Origin: Chitinophaga dinghuensis
GTDB lineage: Bacteria > Bacteroidota > Bacteroidia > Chitinophagales > Chitinophagaceae
NCBI RefSeq assembly: GCF_003259435.1
Contig: NZ_QLMA01000009.1
Span: forward strand, 67,313 to 131,312
Direction of reading: 5' to 3'
Length of the DNA: 64,000 nucleotides
The position numbers and the translations under genes are program-made. Below are positions 46,053 to 55,738 of the stretch, piece after piece. How positions within the stretch are numbered: position 1 is the stretch's first letter; every line of letters begins with the position of its first letter. The notes under the pieces were generated by a model that saw only the letters and a program-made list of their open reading frames with translations, searched no databases and was not told the origin of the DNA.

Positions 46053-49000
46053 ATGAAAAAAGAGCTACTACTTTGGCTGTTCCTATTCGGCTGTGTGCTG
46101 CATGCTGCTGCCCAGACACGAACGATCAGCGGAAAAGTTAGTGACGCAAAAGACGGCTCTGCAATTCCCGGTGTTACTGTTGTTATTAAGGGCACCACAA
46201 AGGGCGTTTTCACTTCTTCTGATGGTACTTACAAATTAACTGGCGTAGGATCGGGAGGCACGTTAGTTTTTTCCTTCGTTGGATATCTCACTAAAGAAGT
46301 GGCCGTATCCGCGAATGACATTGTTGATGTTGCATTGGAGGCCGACAAAAAACAACTCGGAGAAGTTGTTGTAACCGCCGTAGGTCTGAAAAGAAACGAA
46401 GCTTCACTGGGTTACTCAGTGGCCACAGTGAAGCCAGATCAGATCACGCAGAAATCAGAACCGGATATGTTAAAAGGCCTGCAAGGTAAAGTTGCAGGTG
46501 TTGACATCAGTACTTCCCAAGGTACTCCCGGTGCCGCTACTCGTATTAACATCCGTGGTAACACTTCCTTCTTTGGAAATAACGAACCACTGATTGTTGT
46601 AGATGGGGTACCATACAACAACGACATGGTGGCCACTTCTAACCAAACAAACGGTGGTGGCGCCTATTCCAACGGATTATCTTCCCTTGATCCTAATGAC
46701 ATTGCTTCAATGACGGTACTGAAAGGCGCCGCAGCAGCTGCATTGTATGGTTCAAGAGCGTCCAATGGAGCTGTGATCATTACTACCAAATCAGGTTCCG
46801 CTTCTATGTCTAAACGAAAGACAGAAGTTACCTACTCTTCTTCCATTTCATTGGAAACAATCGCCAGTTATCCTAAGTATCAGAATACTTATGGCCCTGG
46901 TTCCAGCTTTACGTATTCCAATGCCAATGGTTCATGGGGACCTAAATTTGGAACACTTGATTCTATCCCGGTTTGGCCGGATTATCTGAAGGCATTCCCG
47001 AATCTGTTCCCTTCTTCAGGTAATATAGCTTACCAGGCAGTTCCCAATAACGTGAAAGATCTCTTTAGAACTGGTTTTATCTCAGAAAACTCTGTGAGTG
47101 TAAACGGTGGTACGGAGAAGTCTGCCGTGAGTGCTACTGCCAGTTACCTCAGCCAGGATGGTTATGTACCTCACTCTTCATTCAATCGTGGTAGTATGTC
47201 TGTTGGGGGTATTACCAGGCTGGCTAACGGTCTAACGGTAAATGCCAATTTCAGTTACAGTACCACCAACCAGGTCGGTTCTCTCTTCGGGGAAAACCAG
47301 GTAGATGGAGCCGCGTCTTCCTTTGCCCGTAACCTCTTCCTGGGAAGAAACTGGAATATCGCAGGATTACCTTTTCAGGATGCCAATGGTAACCCTGTTT
47401 CTACCAACAGCTCTCAATACGACAACCCGTTGTGGGACTTCGTTCATAATACTGCTACTACCAAAACAGACAGATATACCGCAGGTCTCAAATTCAACTA
47501 TGATATCCTGCCATGGTTTAATGCCAGTTATGCACTCGGTACAAACATCAATAATTTTGGTCGTAAGGAAATTGTGGATCTGGGTTCCCGTGGAGCACAG
47601 GGCGTAGGCCAGATTACAAATCAGGATTATCGCTTCGCAGAAATTGAGTCTAACCTGATTGGTACTTTTACACCTAAACTGAAGAATAATGATTTCGGCC
47701 TGAAAGTACTGGTGGGTCATAACGTGAACCAACGTACGACGAATTCAGTCATCATGCAGGGACAACAAATTATTGCCCCGGGAATATATTCTCTGAGCAA
47801 TACAAAAGTGGTGTTGCCATTGCAGGATGTGAAAATTCAGCGCAGGCTCTGGGGCTTATTCGGGGAAGTGGATCTGGATTACAAAAAATGGTTGTTCCTG
47901 ACTGTAACAGGTCGTAATGACTGGTCATCTACCCTGCCTCAGAATAATCACAGTTATTTCTACCCAAGTGTGGCCGCATCCTGGATCTTCACAGATGCAC
48001 TCAAGTTGGACAGCAAGGTGTTAACATTCGGTAAACTCCGTGCCAGCTGGGCAAAAGTAGGTCGTGATGCCGATCCATATTCACTGATGAATGTGTTCTC
48101 TGTTAATCCGAACTTCCTGACACAATCTTCTTTATCACAAAATCCTACTGCAGGTAATCCAAATCTGAAACCTGAGTTTACGCAGGACTGGGAAGTGGGT
48201 ACCAATCTGGAGTTCTTTAACAGAAGAATTGCCCTGGACTTCGCCTACTACAAGCGTACATCCACCAACCAGATTGCTCCGCTTACGCTGGCGCCATCTT
48301 CCGGTTACCAACAAGTGTTTGATAACTATGGTAAGCTGAGTAACAAGGGGATTGAGGTAGATCTGAACTTTGTACCACTGCAGACAAAAGACTTTACCTG
48401 GAGTTTCCACTGGATATTTACCAGAAACGTGAGTGAAGTAATATCCTTGAAAGCGGGTGTAGATAGGCTTCCTTTGAATGGAGTACTGAATACTATCAGT
48501 CCTTATCTGGAACCTGGTAAACCTTATGGTTATCTGAGAGGTACAGTAGATGCGCGTGATACAGATGGTTCATTGTTGATTAATCCAACAAATGGATTCC
48601 TGATTAGAGGAAATTCTCAGGCGATGATTGGCAATCCTAATCCTGATTTTAAAACAGGTCTGAGTACAACATTGAATTATAAAGGATTTTTCCTGAATGC
48701 ATTGTTTGACCTCACCAGAGGTGGAGATATATATTCTGTAACAGTGAGTTCCCTGTTAGGTCGTGGTGTAACATTGGATACAAAAGATCGTGAAAATGTA
48801 TACATCATCCCTGGTTATTATGGAGACGTAAACAACCCAGGTACTCCCCTGTTGGATTCGCATGGAAACCGTATTCCCAACCAAACAGGAATCAGTCTGT
48901 TTGAAATGTTTTTTGGTGAAACATTTGGTATTAACTCAGCAACAGAATGGAATGTATACGATGCAACCGTATATACTTTCCGTGAGTGTACCCTGGGATA

Positions 49001-49217
49001 TAATTTCCCTAAATCCATGTTCAGCAAAACTCCAATTGGTGGTCTGACAATTACATTGACTGGTCGTAACCTGTGGTTCTTCGCACCGGGCATGCCGAAA
49101 TATTCACACTTCAATCCTGAAGTCGGCAGCTTTGGTTCCAGTACTACACAAGGTATTGAATTATCTGGCGCACCTACAACCCGCCGTTTTGGTGTGAACT
49201 TGAAAGTGACCTTCTAG
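46053..49217 (+). CDS. SusC/RagA-type TonB-dependent outer-membrane transporter (second pair)
   Basis: 1054 residues from the ATG at 46053, which starts a proper signal peptide (MKKELLLWLFLFGCVLHAAA); a TTG at 46029 is unlikely. The domain order is: carboxypeptidase-regulatory-like (TISGKVSDAKDGSAIPGVTV), TonB box region (GEVVVTAVGLKRNEASLGY), plug (RINIRGNTSFFGNNEPLIVV, VLKGAAAAALYGSRASNGAV) and a beta-barrel ending RRFGVNLKVTF. No STN domain. The TAVGLKRNEASLGYS plug type differs from those of the other two SusC proteins and fits pairing with a SusD_2-type partner, which follows 22 bases downstream. Confidence 0.95.
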   Translation: MKKELLLWLFLFGCVLHAAAQTRTISGKVSDAKDGSAIPGVTVVIKGTTKGVFTSSDGTYKLTGVGSGGTLVFSFVGYLTKEVAVSANDIVDVALEADKKQLGEVVVTAVGLKRNEASLGYSVATVKPDQITQKSEPDMLKGLQGKVAGVDISTSQGTPGAATRINIRGNTSFFGNNEPLIVVDGVPYNNDMVATSNQTNGGGAYSNGLSSLDPNDIASMTVLKGAAAAALYGSRASNGAVIITTKSGSASMSKRKTEVTYSSSISLETIASYPKYQNTYGPGSSFTYSNANGSWGPKFGTLDSIPVWPDYLKAFPNLFPSSGNIAYQAVPNNVKDLFRTGFISENSVSVNGGTEKSAVSATASYLSQDGYVPHSSFNRGSMSVGGITRLANGLTVNANFSYSTTNQVGSLFGENQVDGAASSFARNLFLGRNWNIAGLPFQDANGNPVSTNSSQYDNPLWDFVHNTATTKTDRYTAGLKFNYDILPWFNASYALGTNINNFGRKEIVDLGSRGAQGVGQITNQDYRFAEIESNLIGTFTPKLKNNDFGLKVLVGHNVNQRTTNSVIMQGQQIIAPGIYSLSNTKVVLPLQDVKIQRRLWGLFGEVDLDYKKWLFLTVTGRNDWSSTLPQNNHSYFYPSVAASWIFTDALKLDSKVLTFGKLRASWAKVGRDADPYSLMNVFSVNPNFLTQSSLSQNPTAGNPNLKPEFTQDWEVGTNLEFFNRRIALDFAYYKRTSTNQIAPLTLAPSSGYQQVFDNYGKLSNKGIEVDLNFVPLQTKDFTWSFHWIFTRNVSEVISLKAGVDRLPLNGVLNTISPYLEPGKPYGYLRGTVDARDTDGSLLINPTNGFLIRGNSQAMIGNPNPDFKTGLSTTLNYKGFFLNALFDLTRGGDIYSVTVSSLLGRGVTLDTKDRENVYIIPGYYGDVNNPGTPLLDSHGNRIPNQTGISLFEMFFGETFGINSATEWNVYDATVYTFRECTLGYNFPKSMFSKTPIGGLTITLTGRNLWFFAPGMPKYSHFNPEVGSFGSSTTQGIELSGAPTTRRFGVNLKVTF

Positions 49218-49239
49218 TATTCATAAAAACAATCAATCG

Positions 49240-50964
49240 ATGAAAAGACTAAGATATATTATCATTGGAGTGTTTCTTGCTGTTGCAGCTGGCTGTACCA
49301 AGGACTTCCTTAAGATAAATACAGACCCAAATAACCCACAAAAGGCCACGCTCCCGCTGTTGTTAACTGCATCGGAAGAAGGTCTGACTTATATGTTGGG
49401 CTTTAGTAACAGTAGTTCCCGTGGAGCTGTTGGATTGACTGAAGTACTGGCAGTATATGTACATCAGGTAACTGTTCGTGAAGACCAGGATCAGTATGGC
49501 GCAATGGGTGATGATTTCAACATCAACGGCGCCTGGAATCAGTTCTATACGGCGCAAAAGCAAAACAATGATTTGCTGGGTTGTATGGAGAACCTGAATG
49601 TACTGATCAGACAGGCCGATTCCACCGGAAACCACAGGTATTCCGGTATAGGAAGAATTCTGAAAGCATATGGTATGAGTATGATGGTGGATGCTTTTGC
49701 AGATGTTCCATACTCACAGGCCAATCAATATGCATTGAGTGGTATTGGGTATCCGATATTTGATAAAGGCGCTACTATCTATCCACAGTTATTTACAATG
49801 CTGGATCAGGGAATTGCTTTGCTTTCTGCTTCGGGTGGTAACAGTACTGTTCCAGGTGCAGATGATGTGCTTTTCGGAGGAGATACCGTGAAATGGAGGA
49901 AAGCTGGCAACAGTATCAAACTGAAGATGCTGAACCAGGTACGGTTGGTGCAGAATGTTTCCGCGGCTACGACTTCACTGACTTCTGCTGCGAGTAACCT
50001 GATTGGTTCCTGGACAGAAAGTATAAAAGTAAATTATACCAGTCTGCAATCGCCAGATGATAGAAACCCTGGATATAATGATTACTATGCTACGCAGAAG
50101 TCGCATTATATGAGTCCATGGTTCTATTCTATTTTGAAAGGGTATAATCCGAATATACTTACAGGTGTACAGGACCCCAGGATTCCATATTACTTCTACA
50201 ATCAGAATGACGCTACGGATGCAGCGCAGAATACGACGGAGTATAGAGATGGCGCATTCATTTCCATCTATTTTGGTTCGCAGGGTCCTAACAGGGATAA
50301 ATCCCAGGATAACAGTATGACCGTATTTGGTATTTATCCTGTGGGGGGTAAATATGATGATGGTAGTGCAACGCCAGTTAACAATAACAGCGCATCAGGC
50401 GCCGCGCCACTGCGATTGCTGACGTATGCAGACGTATTGTATATCCAGGCGGAGTTGATGCTTACCGGCAATATTCCTGGCGACCCAAGAGCAACATTAC
50501 TGGCGGCGATTCAGGAATCTTTCCATCAGGTAGATTTAGTCGCATCCGGAGCCAATAAGGGACAGTCTATTCCTATCCTGGTAGGGTCCACTACTATGAC
50601 TAATTATGTCAATGCTGTGATGGCACAATATGACGCACGTTCTACTACGGGCAAACTGGAAATGGTATTGACGCAAAAGTGGATATCTAGTTTTGGTTTC
50701 AGTTGTGATCTATATACAGATTATCGTCGTACCGGTTATCCTGTAATGTTTGATCCGAATAATCCTGCAATGGCGCCAGGCGGATTTGTACAGCCGCCGA
50801 TTAATGGTGATCCAACACGTCCGGGTGCGCAGCCAGCTGTGAAAGTTGCCCTGAGTAGAGGATATCCATTATCGCTTCCATGGCCTATTAATGAGCTGAA
50901 CGTAAATAAGAATGCGCCGGCACAGAAAAACCCAGCAGCGTACCCAGTATTTTGGAAACCATAA
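49240..50964 (+). CDS. SusD_2-type outer-membrane lipoprotein (second pair)
   Basis: 574 residues with a lipoprotein signal (MKRLRYIIIGVFLAVAAGC) followed by TKDFLKINTDPNNPQKA, the hallmark start of the SusD/RagB nutrient-binding lipoproteins of the SusD_2 type. Other landmarks are AYGMSMMVDAFADVPYSQA, DDVLFGGDTVKWRKAGNSIK, LTYADVLYIQAEL and, near the end, LPWPINELNVNKNAP. It binds substrate at the surface and caps the SusC2 channel. It is followed 22 bases later by a third lipoprotein gene of the same operon. Confidence 0.93.
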   Translation: MKRLRYIIIGVFLAVAAGCTKDFLKINTDPNNPQKATLPLLLTASEEGLTYMLGFSNSSSRGAVGLTEVLAVYVHQVTVREDQDQYGAMGDDFNINGAWNQFYTAQKQNNDLLGCMENLNVLIRQADSTGNHRYSGIGRILKAYGMSMMVDAFADVPYSQANQYALSGIGYPIFDKGATIYPQLFTMLDQGIALLSASGGNSTVPGADDVLFGGDTVKWRKAGNSIKLKMLNQVRLVQNVSAATTSLTSAASNLIGSWTESIKVNYTSLQSPDDRNPGYNDYYATQKSHYMSPWFYSILKGYNPNILTGVQDPRIPYYFYNQNDATDAAQNTTEYRDGAFISIYFGSQGPNRDKSQDNSMTVFGIYPVGGKYDDGSATPVNNNSASGAAPLRLLTYADVLYIQAELMLTGNIPGDPRATLLAAIQESFHQVDLVASGANKGQSIPILVGSTTMTNYVNAVMAQYDARSTTGKLEMVLTQKWISSFGFSCDLYTDYRRTGYPVMFDPNNPAMAPGGFVQPPINGDPTRPGAQPAVKVALSRGYPLSLPWPINELNVNKNAPAQKNPAAYPVFWKP

Positions 50965-50986
50965 ACAGCATTAAAACTTTGCAAGT

Positions 50987-51892
50987 ATGAAGAAATTAAA
51001 CAGTCTGATGATAATGCTACTTGCGGTATGTCTATTTTTTGCATGTCGCAAGAATGATAATCCAAAATTACCGGACGGTATTGTTAAGTCTGTGCTGCCA
51101 CAACTTAGTATTACCGGTGGAGGGGATGTTATCATTCAGCAAATGAGCGCATTTAAAACTAATATAGGGATAGCATTATATTTTCCTAATGGAGAGCAGC
51201 CGCAGAAGATGGATTTGAGAGTTATCTACAATGGGAATTATAATAACGTTCAAACCCTTCAGGCAAATATTACCAGTTTCCCTGCCACTGTTACTGTTAC
51301 GGGGCCACAGCTGGCGCAATTGTTTGGTCTGAATGTGAACAATCCTCCTACAGGTACCTCCTTTACAGTAGCGCCAGACATTACATTGAAGAATGGAAAG
51401 GTGATTCAGGCCTTTACTACCGCGACTTCCGGTACTTCTGTAATTAATCTGCCTCCTTACGGAACCGATCCGCATGCATTCCCGAATATTGCATTGACTT
51501 TGAATTTCCCGATAGTTTGTCCGTTGAATATGCATTTGTATGCGCCTGAAACAGGCTATAGCACATTGAATGTACAGGATCCGGATTTTTGGGGAGATTA
51601 TACAGTCAGAGCACAGATCGGTACAGGCGCGGATACGGCGACATTGACACTGTTAGACTGGGTGCAGATTCCGAATGCCAAAGTAGTGGCAAATGTGAAT
51701 GTTAAAACCCAGCAGGTAACAGTGCCAACGGTGCAATACTCTACTACGTTACCAGGTACGCCTTATCATAATCCTACAGTTGGCGGTAGTGGTAATATGA
51801 GTACATGTGATACCTCCATTATACTTTCTCTCACTAACAAAGTAACAGAAGGTAATTTTGGCGTGGCCTCCACGAGAATTAGTGTGCACTAA
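50987..51892 (+). CDS. Accessory lipoprotein of the second SusCD locus
   Basis: 301 residues with a lipoprotein signal (LMIMLLAVCLFFAC, Cys near residue 20). The mature part looks all-beta with two or three Ig-like units: KMDLRVIYNGNYNNVQTLQA, TVTVTGPQLAQLFGL, then WGDYTVRAQIGTGADTATLT and a final SIILSLTNKVTEGNFG. I do not recognise a named family. Position after SusD and surface-lipoprotein form suggest a SusE/F-like accessory binding protein, which is an inference from place only. It ends at the operon terminator. Confidence 0.82.
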   Translation: MKKLNSLMIMLLAVCLFFACRKNDNPKLPDGIVKSVLPQLSITGGGDVIIQQMSAFKTNIGIALYFPNGEQPQKMDLRVIYNGNYNNVQTLQANITSFPATVTVTGPQLAQLFGLNVNNPPTGTSFTVAPDITLKNGKVIQAFTTATSGTSVINLPPYGTDPHAFPNIALTLNFPIVCPLNMHLYAPETGYSTLNVQDPDFWGDYTVRAQIGTGADTATLTLLDWVQIPNAKVVANVNVKTQQVTVPTVQYSTTLPGTPYHNPTVGGSGNMSTCDTSIILSLTNKVTEGNFGVASTRISVH

Positions 51893-51913
51893 ATAATAAA
51901 GAATTTTTCGTTG

Positions 51914-51947
51914 AAAAGGCGGTCTCTGTATAGAGGCCGCCTTTTTT
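51914..51947 (+). terminator. Intrinsic terminator of the second SusCD locus
   Basis: AAAGGCGGTCTCT and AGAGGCCGCCTTT form a 13-bp stem with one G-T pair and a GTAT loop, followed by TTTT. Confidence 0.92.
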
Positions 51948-52104
51948 ATGTATGAAGCGTTATGAAAAAAAATATAACAGCGCTATTATTTTAATCTCTA
52001 TTAAAGAATTGTTCTTCAATAATTTTCCCATATTAACGATTCTTTAAGTTAAAAAATGTTAAATAATAACACGATAATGTTATGGAATCGGATGTTCATT
52101 ACAG

Positions 52105-52112
52105 TATATTTG
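52105..52112 (+). promoter_or_regulatory. Candidate -7 element (TATATTTG) upstream of SusC3
   Basis: Exact TAnnTTTG match about 500 bases upstream of the ATG. There is no clear -33 element. If used, the leader would be unusually long. Confidence 0.3.
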
Positions 52113-52354
52113 TCAGATAACTTTAGGGTGTATGCCTCAAGAGTTGACAGAATCTGACGCTTATTAAGGATAGAAGAAGTTTTAAATTGCTTATGGGGGA
52201 ACATTCGCCAACTGATATGTCCCTGTTATTGAAATAGAACAATCCATATTATAGCGATTCAAATAGGGGGTATCTCACAGTACTTCCGTTAGTATGTAGA
52301 ATGTTTGTTTATTAGACTGAGAGATAAGTAGCTGATAAGAAATTGTCGGATGTA

Positions 52355-52394
52355 AAAAGAATTTTCAACCAATAGTAAAAGAATTTTCAACCAA
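52355..52394. repeat. Two tandem copies of AAAAGAATTTTCAACCAA
   Basis: The 18-base block occurs exactly at 52355-52372 and 52377-52394, a period of 22 bases or about two helical turns. It lies about 220 bases upstream of the third SusC start. Both copies contain the palindromic GAATTTTC-like core AAAAGAATTTT. Confidence 0.9.
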
Positions 52395-52613
52395 ACGAAT
52401 CAAAATTTAACTGATTAAGTACAGTAAGATTTAAACAAATTACTCATTAAGGTTTTTCAGATGGCTCGCAGTAACAAAGTACTGTAGTATTCATTTTATC
52501 TTATTAATTGAATTTGGTTTATGTAAATGGAGGCAAAAGATGCCTAATGGCACTCCTATACCCATTAGACAACCAATTATTACCGATTTACTATTATCTA
52601 ATCAAGATCGCTT

Positions 52614-55600
52614 ATGAAGAAAGGATTATTCCTCTGGCTGCTAGCAGTCCTCAGTGTCTTCCAGGCACTGGCTCAATCAAGAACGATTACAGGTAAGGTG
52701 ACCGACGCGAAAGACGGTTCTGCATTGCCTGGCGTTACTGTAAAGATCCCTGGTACCAATGTTGGTACTCTTACCTCTCCTAATGGTGAATTTAAGCTGA
52801 CTGTTGGAGACAAAACCTCTACACTGGAGTTCTCCTTTGTGGGTTATGCTGTACAAAAAGTAGGTATCACTGGCAGAAGCAGTGTGAATGTGTTGCTGGA
52901 AGGCGACCAGAAAGCGCTGAATGAGGTGATAGTTGTAGGTTATGGTACTCAGGAACGTAAGAACGTAACTGCTTCCATCGCTAAAATTGATGGTGCTGCA
53001 TTGCAGAACGTAGCCTCTCCATCTATCGACCGTCAATTGGCTGGTCAGGTAGCGGGTGTTCAGGCAACCGTTGCTAGTGGCGTACTTGGTCAACCTGCAC
53101 GTATCCGTATCCGTGGTACAAACTCCCTGACTTCCAGCGGCGATCCGCTGTATGTAGTGGATGGAGTTCCTATCATCGCAGGTAACCAGTCTGGCGTTAC
53201 TCCAAACAACCCACTGGGTGACTTGAACCCGAATGATATCGAAAGTATGGAAGTGCTGAAAGATGGTGCTGCTACTGCGATCTACGGTTCCCGTGCTGCG
53301 AATGGTGTGGTACTGATCACTACCAAAAAAGGTAAACAAGGAAAAGGTAAAGTAAACTATGATGCATGGTTTGCTTCTGCAACTCCTGCTAAGCGATTCC
53401 AACTGTTGAACGCAGATGAGTTCATCATGATCGCAAACGAAAAATATACTAACAAAGGCGGTGCTAAACAGGCCTTTGCTACTCCTAACCCAGCTGGTGG
53501 CAACTATGACACTGATTGGCAGGATGTAGTGTTCAGAAACGGTTTCCAACAGAACCACTCTCTGTCTGTTAGCGGTGCAACTGAACAAAATAACTACTAC
53601 TTCTCTTTGCTGTATGCAGACTTGAACGGTATGCTGGTAGGTAACAACCAGAAAAAATACCAGGCTCGTATGAGAGTAGAACAAAAAGCACTGGACATCG
53701 TTACCTTCGGTATCAACGCAGGTATCTCCAATGTGACTAACTATGGTCTGCAAACTGGTACCAATGCGTTGTCAAACAACGTAAGTGCTGCTCTCCGCGC
53801 GCTGCCAAACGTACCTGTAATGCTGCCTGATGGTTCATACAATGTAAACTGGGCTGGTAACACGCTGGGTCTGGGTTCTAACCTGATTCCTATTGCGGAC
53901 AACTACCCTAACATTAAATATCCGCTGGATAAAAACGTATTCAGAAACAATAACCTGAACATCACTGGTAACACATTCGTGAATGTGGAAATCCTGAAAG
54001 GATTAAACCTGAGAACTCAGCTGGGTATTAACCTCCTGAATGGTGAAGACTATCAATACTATGATCCTAAACATGGTGATGGTAAAGGTCTGAATGGTTA
54101 TGAATTGCAACAGGCAATTCCTAGCTTCCGCTACAACTGGGCTAATACCCTGAGCTATAACAAAACATTGGGTAAATCCAATGTAAACGCTGTAGCTGGT
54201 TTTGAATTACAGAAAAGCAGAGAAAGATTCTACTATGCACAAGGTACTGGTCTGAGCAATACTTCTCTGGCTGGCGATAACATCGTTAGTGGTAGCTTGA
54301 CTACCCCAACTATTGGTGGTGGTATCACTGAAAGAGCATTCAAATCTATGTTTGCACGTGCTTCTTACACCTATGCTGATCGCTACATTGTAAGTGCTTC
54401 TATTCGTAGAGATGCGATTTCTTCCCTGCCTATTGGCAACCAGAATGCTAACCTGCCAGGTGTTTCTGCTGGTTGGAGACTGTCTGAAGAAAGCTTCTTC
54501 AAACATGGTAACATCGCTAATGTAGTTAGTAACCTGAAAATCCGTGGCGGTTTCGCTAAAGTAGGTAACACTGAAATCGGTGCTTTCCCTTACTTCGGTT
54601 CTTTCTCTGGTGTTAACTATGGTACCCTGTCTGGTTTTACCTATGGTCAGCTGTACAATGCTAACCTGTCATTTGAAACCAGTAAGAAATCTAACATCGG
54701 TTTCGACCTGGGATTACTCAAAGATCGTATCACTATTACTGCTGATTACTTCAAGAATGACATTGATGGTATGATCCTGTTGGTGCCTACTGCTCCTTCA
54801 CTGGGTATTCCTAACTACACCAGACCAAACGTTATCGCACAGAACGTTGGTAAAATGTACAACAAAGGAACTGAAATCTCAGTTACCAGCGTTAACATTC
54901 ATAAAGGAAGTTTTGAGTGGACCACTTCTGCTAACATCACTTTCATTAAAAACGAAGTGACTTCACTGGTAAGCGATATCACTGGTACTTATAACCTGAC
55001 CAGACAAGGCCGTAGCATCGGTGAACTGTATGGTTATGTATCCAAAGGCGTAAACTCTGCGAACGGTTTCCCTATCTATCAAAAAGCAGATGGTTCTCTG
55101 ATCCAGGGTAACCCTGCATCTCAGAGCTACTCTGTATACGATCCAACCAAACCAGCTGACGTATCTACCGCTGCTTCTCTGTCTCCAGATGACAGACAAT
55201 TCCTGGGTAAAGGTACTCCTACTTACTTTGGTGGTTTGACCAATACCGTTAAATACAAAGGTTTTGACTTCAACATCTTCCTGTCTTTTGCAGGTGGTAA
55301 CAAAATCATGAACGTAACTCGTCAGGAAACACTGAACAACCAGAAATTCCAGAACAACGGTAAAGAAATCCTGAACCGCTGGACTACTCCTGGTCAGGTA
55401 ACTGATGTTCCTAAACTCTGGCAGGGTTCCGATGCATTCCTGCTGCTGTCTGGCAACACCAACAGCCGTTTCGTAGAGAAAGGTGACTTCATTCGTGCAC
55501 AGAACATTGGTCTGGGTTACTCTCTGCCTACGAACCTGATTAACCGTGCACACCTGTCTAGCGCTCGTTTCTACTTCCAGGTGCAAAATGCATTCGTGAT

Positions 55601-55724
55601 TACCAAGTATACTGGTGCAGATCCTGAATTGAATACCTCTACAGGTAACCTTTCTCCTGGTGTAGATTACAATACCTCTCCTGTTCCTCGTACCTATACT
55701 TTTGGTGTTAACATTGGTCTGTAA
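52614..55724 (+). CDS. SusC/RagA-type TonB-dependent outer-membrane transporter (third pair)
   Basis: 1036 residues. A signal peptide (MKKGLFLWLLAVLSVFQALA) leads into a carboxypeptidase-regulatory-like domain (TITGKVTDAKDGSALPGVTV), the TonB box region (NEVIVVGYGTQERKN), the plug (RIRIRGTNSLTSSGDPLYVV, VLKDGAATAIYGSRAANGVV) and a barrel ending YTFGVNIGL. No STN domain. This is the classical VGYGTQ subtype, paired with a standard SusD encoded 14 bases downstream. It transports an unknown oligomer through the outer membrane with TonB energy. Confidence 0.95.
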   Translation: MKKGLFLWLLAVLSVFQALAQSRTITGKVTDAKDGSALPGVTVKIPGTNVGTLTSPNGEFKLTVGDKTSTLEFSFVGYAVQKVGITGRSSVNVLLEGDQKALNEVIVVGYGTQERKNVTASIAKIDGAALQNVASPSIDRQLAGQVAGVQATVASGVLGQPARIRIRGTNSLTSSGDPLYVVDGVPIIAGNQSGVTPNNPLGDLNPNDIESMEVLKDGAATAIYGSRAANGVVLITTKKGKQGKGKVNYDAWFASATPAKRFQLLNADEFIMIANEKYTNKGGAKQAFATPNPAGGNYDTDWQDVVFRNGFQQNHSLSVSGATEQNNYYFSLLYADLNGMLVGNNQKKYQARMRVEQKALDIVTFGINAGISNVTNYGLQTGTNALSNNVSAALRALPNVPVMLPDGSYNVNWAGNTLGLGSNLIPIADNYPNIKYPLDKNVFRNNNLNITGNTFVNVEILKGLNLRTQLGINLLNGEDYQYYDPKHGDGKGLNGYELQQAIPSFRYNWANTLSYNKTLGKSNVNAVAGFELQKSRERFYYAQGTGLSNTSLAGDNIVSGSLTTPTIGGGITERAFKSMFARASYTYADRYIVSASIRRDAISSLPIGNQNANLPGVSAGWRLSEESFFKHGNIANVVSNLKIRGGFAKVGNTEIGAFPYFGSFSGVNYGTLSGFTYGQLYNANLSFETSKKSNIGFDLGLLKDRITITADYFKNDIDGMILLVPTAPSLGIPNYTRPNVIAQNVGKMYNKGTEISVTSVNIHKGSFEWTTSANITFIKNEVTSLVSDITGTYNLTRQGRSIGELYGYVSKGVNSANGFPIYQKADGSLIQGNPASQSYSVYDPTKPADVSTAASLSPDDRQFLGKGTPTYFGGLTNTVKYKGFDFNIFLSFAGGNKIMNVTRQETLNNQKFQNNGKEILNRWTTPGQVTDVPKLWQGSDAFLLLSGNTNSRFVEKGDFIRAQNIGLGYSLPTNLINRAHLSSARFYFQVQNAFVITKYTGADPELNTSTGNLSPGVDYNTSPVPRTYTFGVNIGL

Positions 55725-55738
55725 AAAAAAATTGAAAC

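Larger units (their letters stand above)
51948..52613. other. Very long AT-rich leader of the third SusC gene
   Basis: About 665 bases without a recognisable gene. Contents: TATATTTG at 52105-52112, an 18-bp direct repeat at 52355-52394, a small TGCC/GGCA hairpin near 52540-52551, and a proximal leader (AATCAAGATCGCTT) resembling that of the second SusC gene. Confidence 0.55.
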
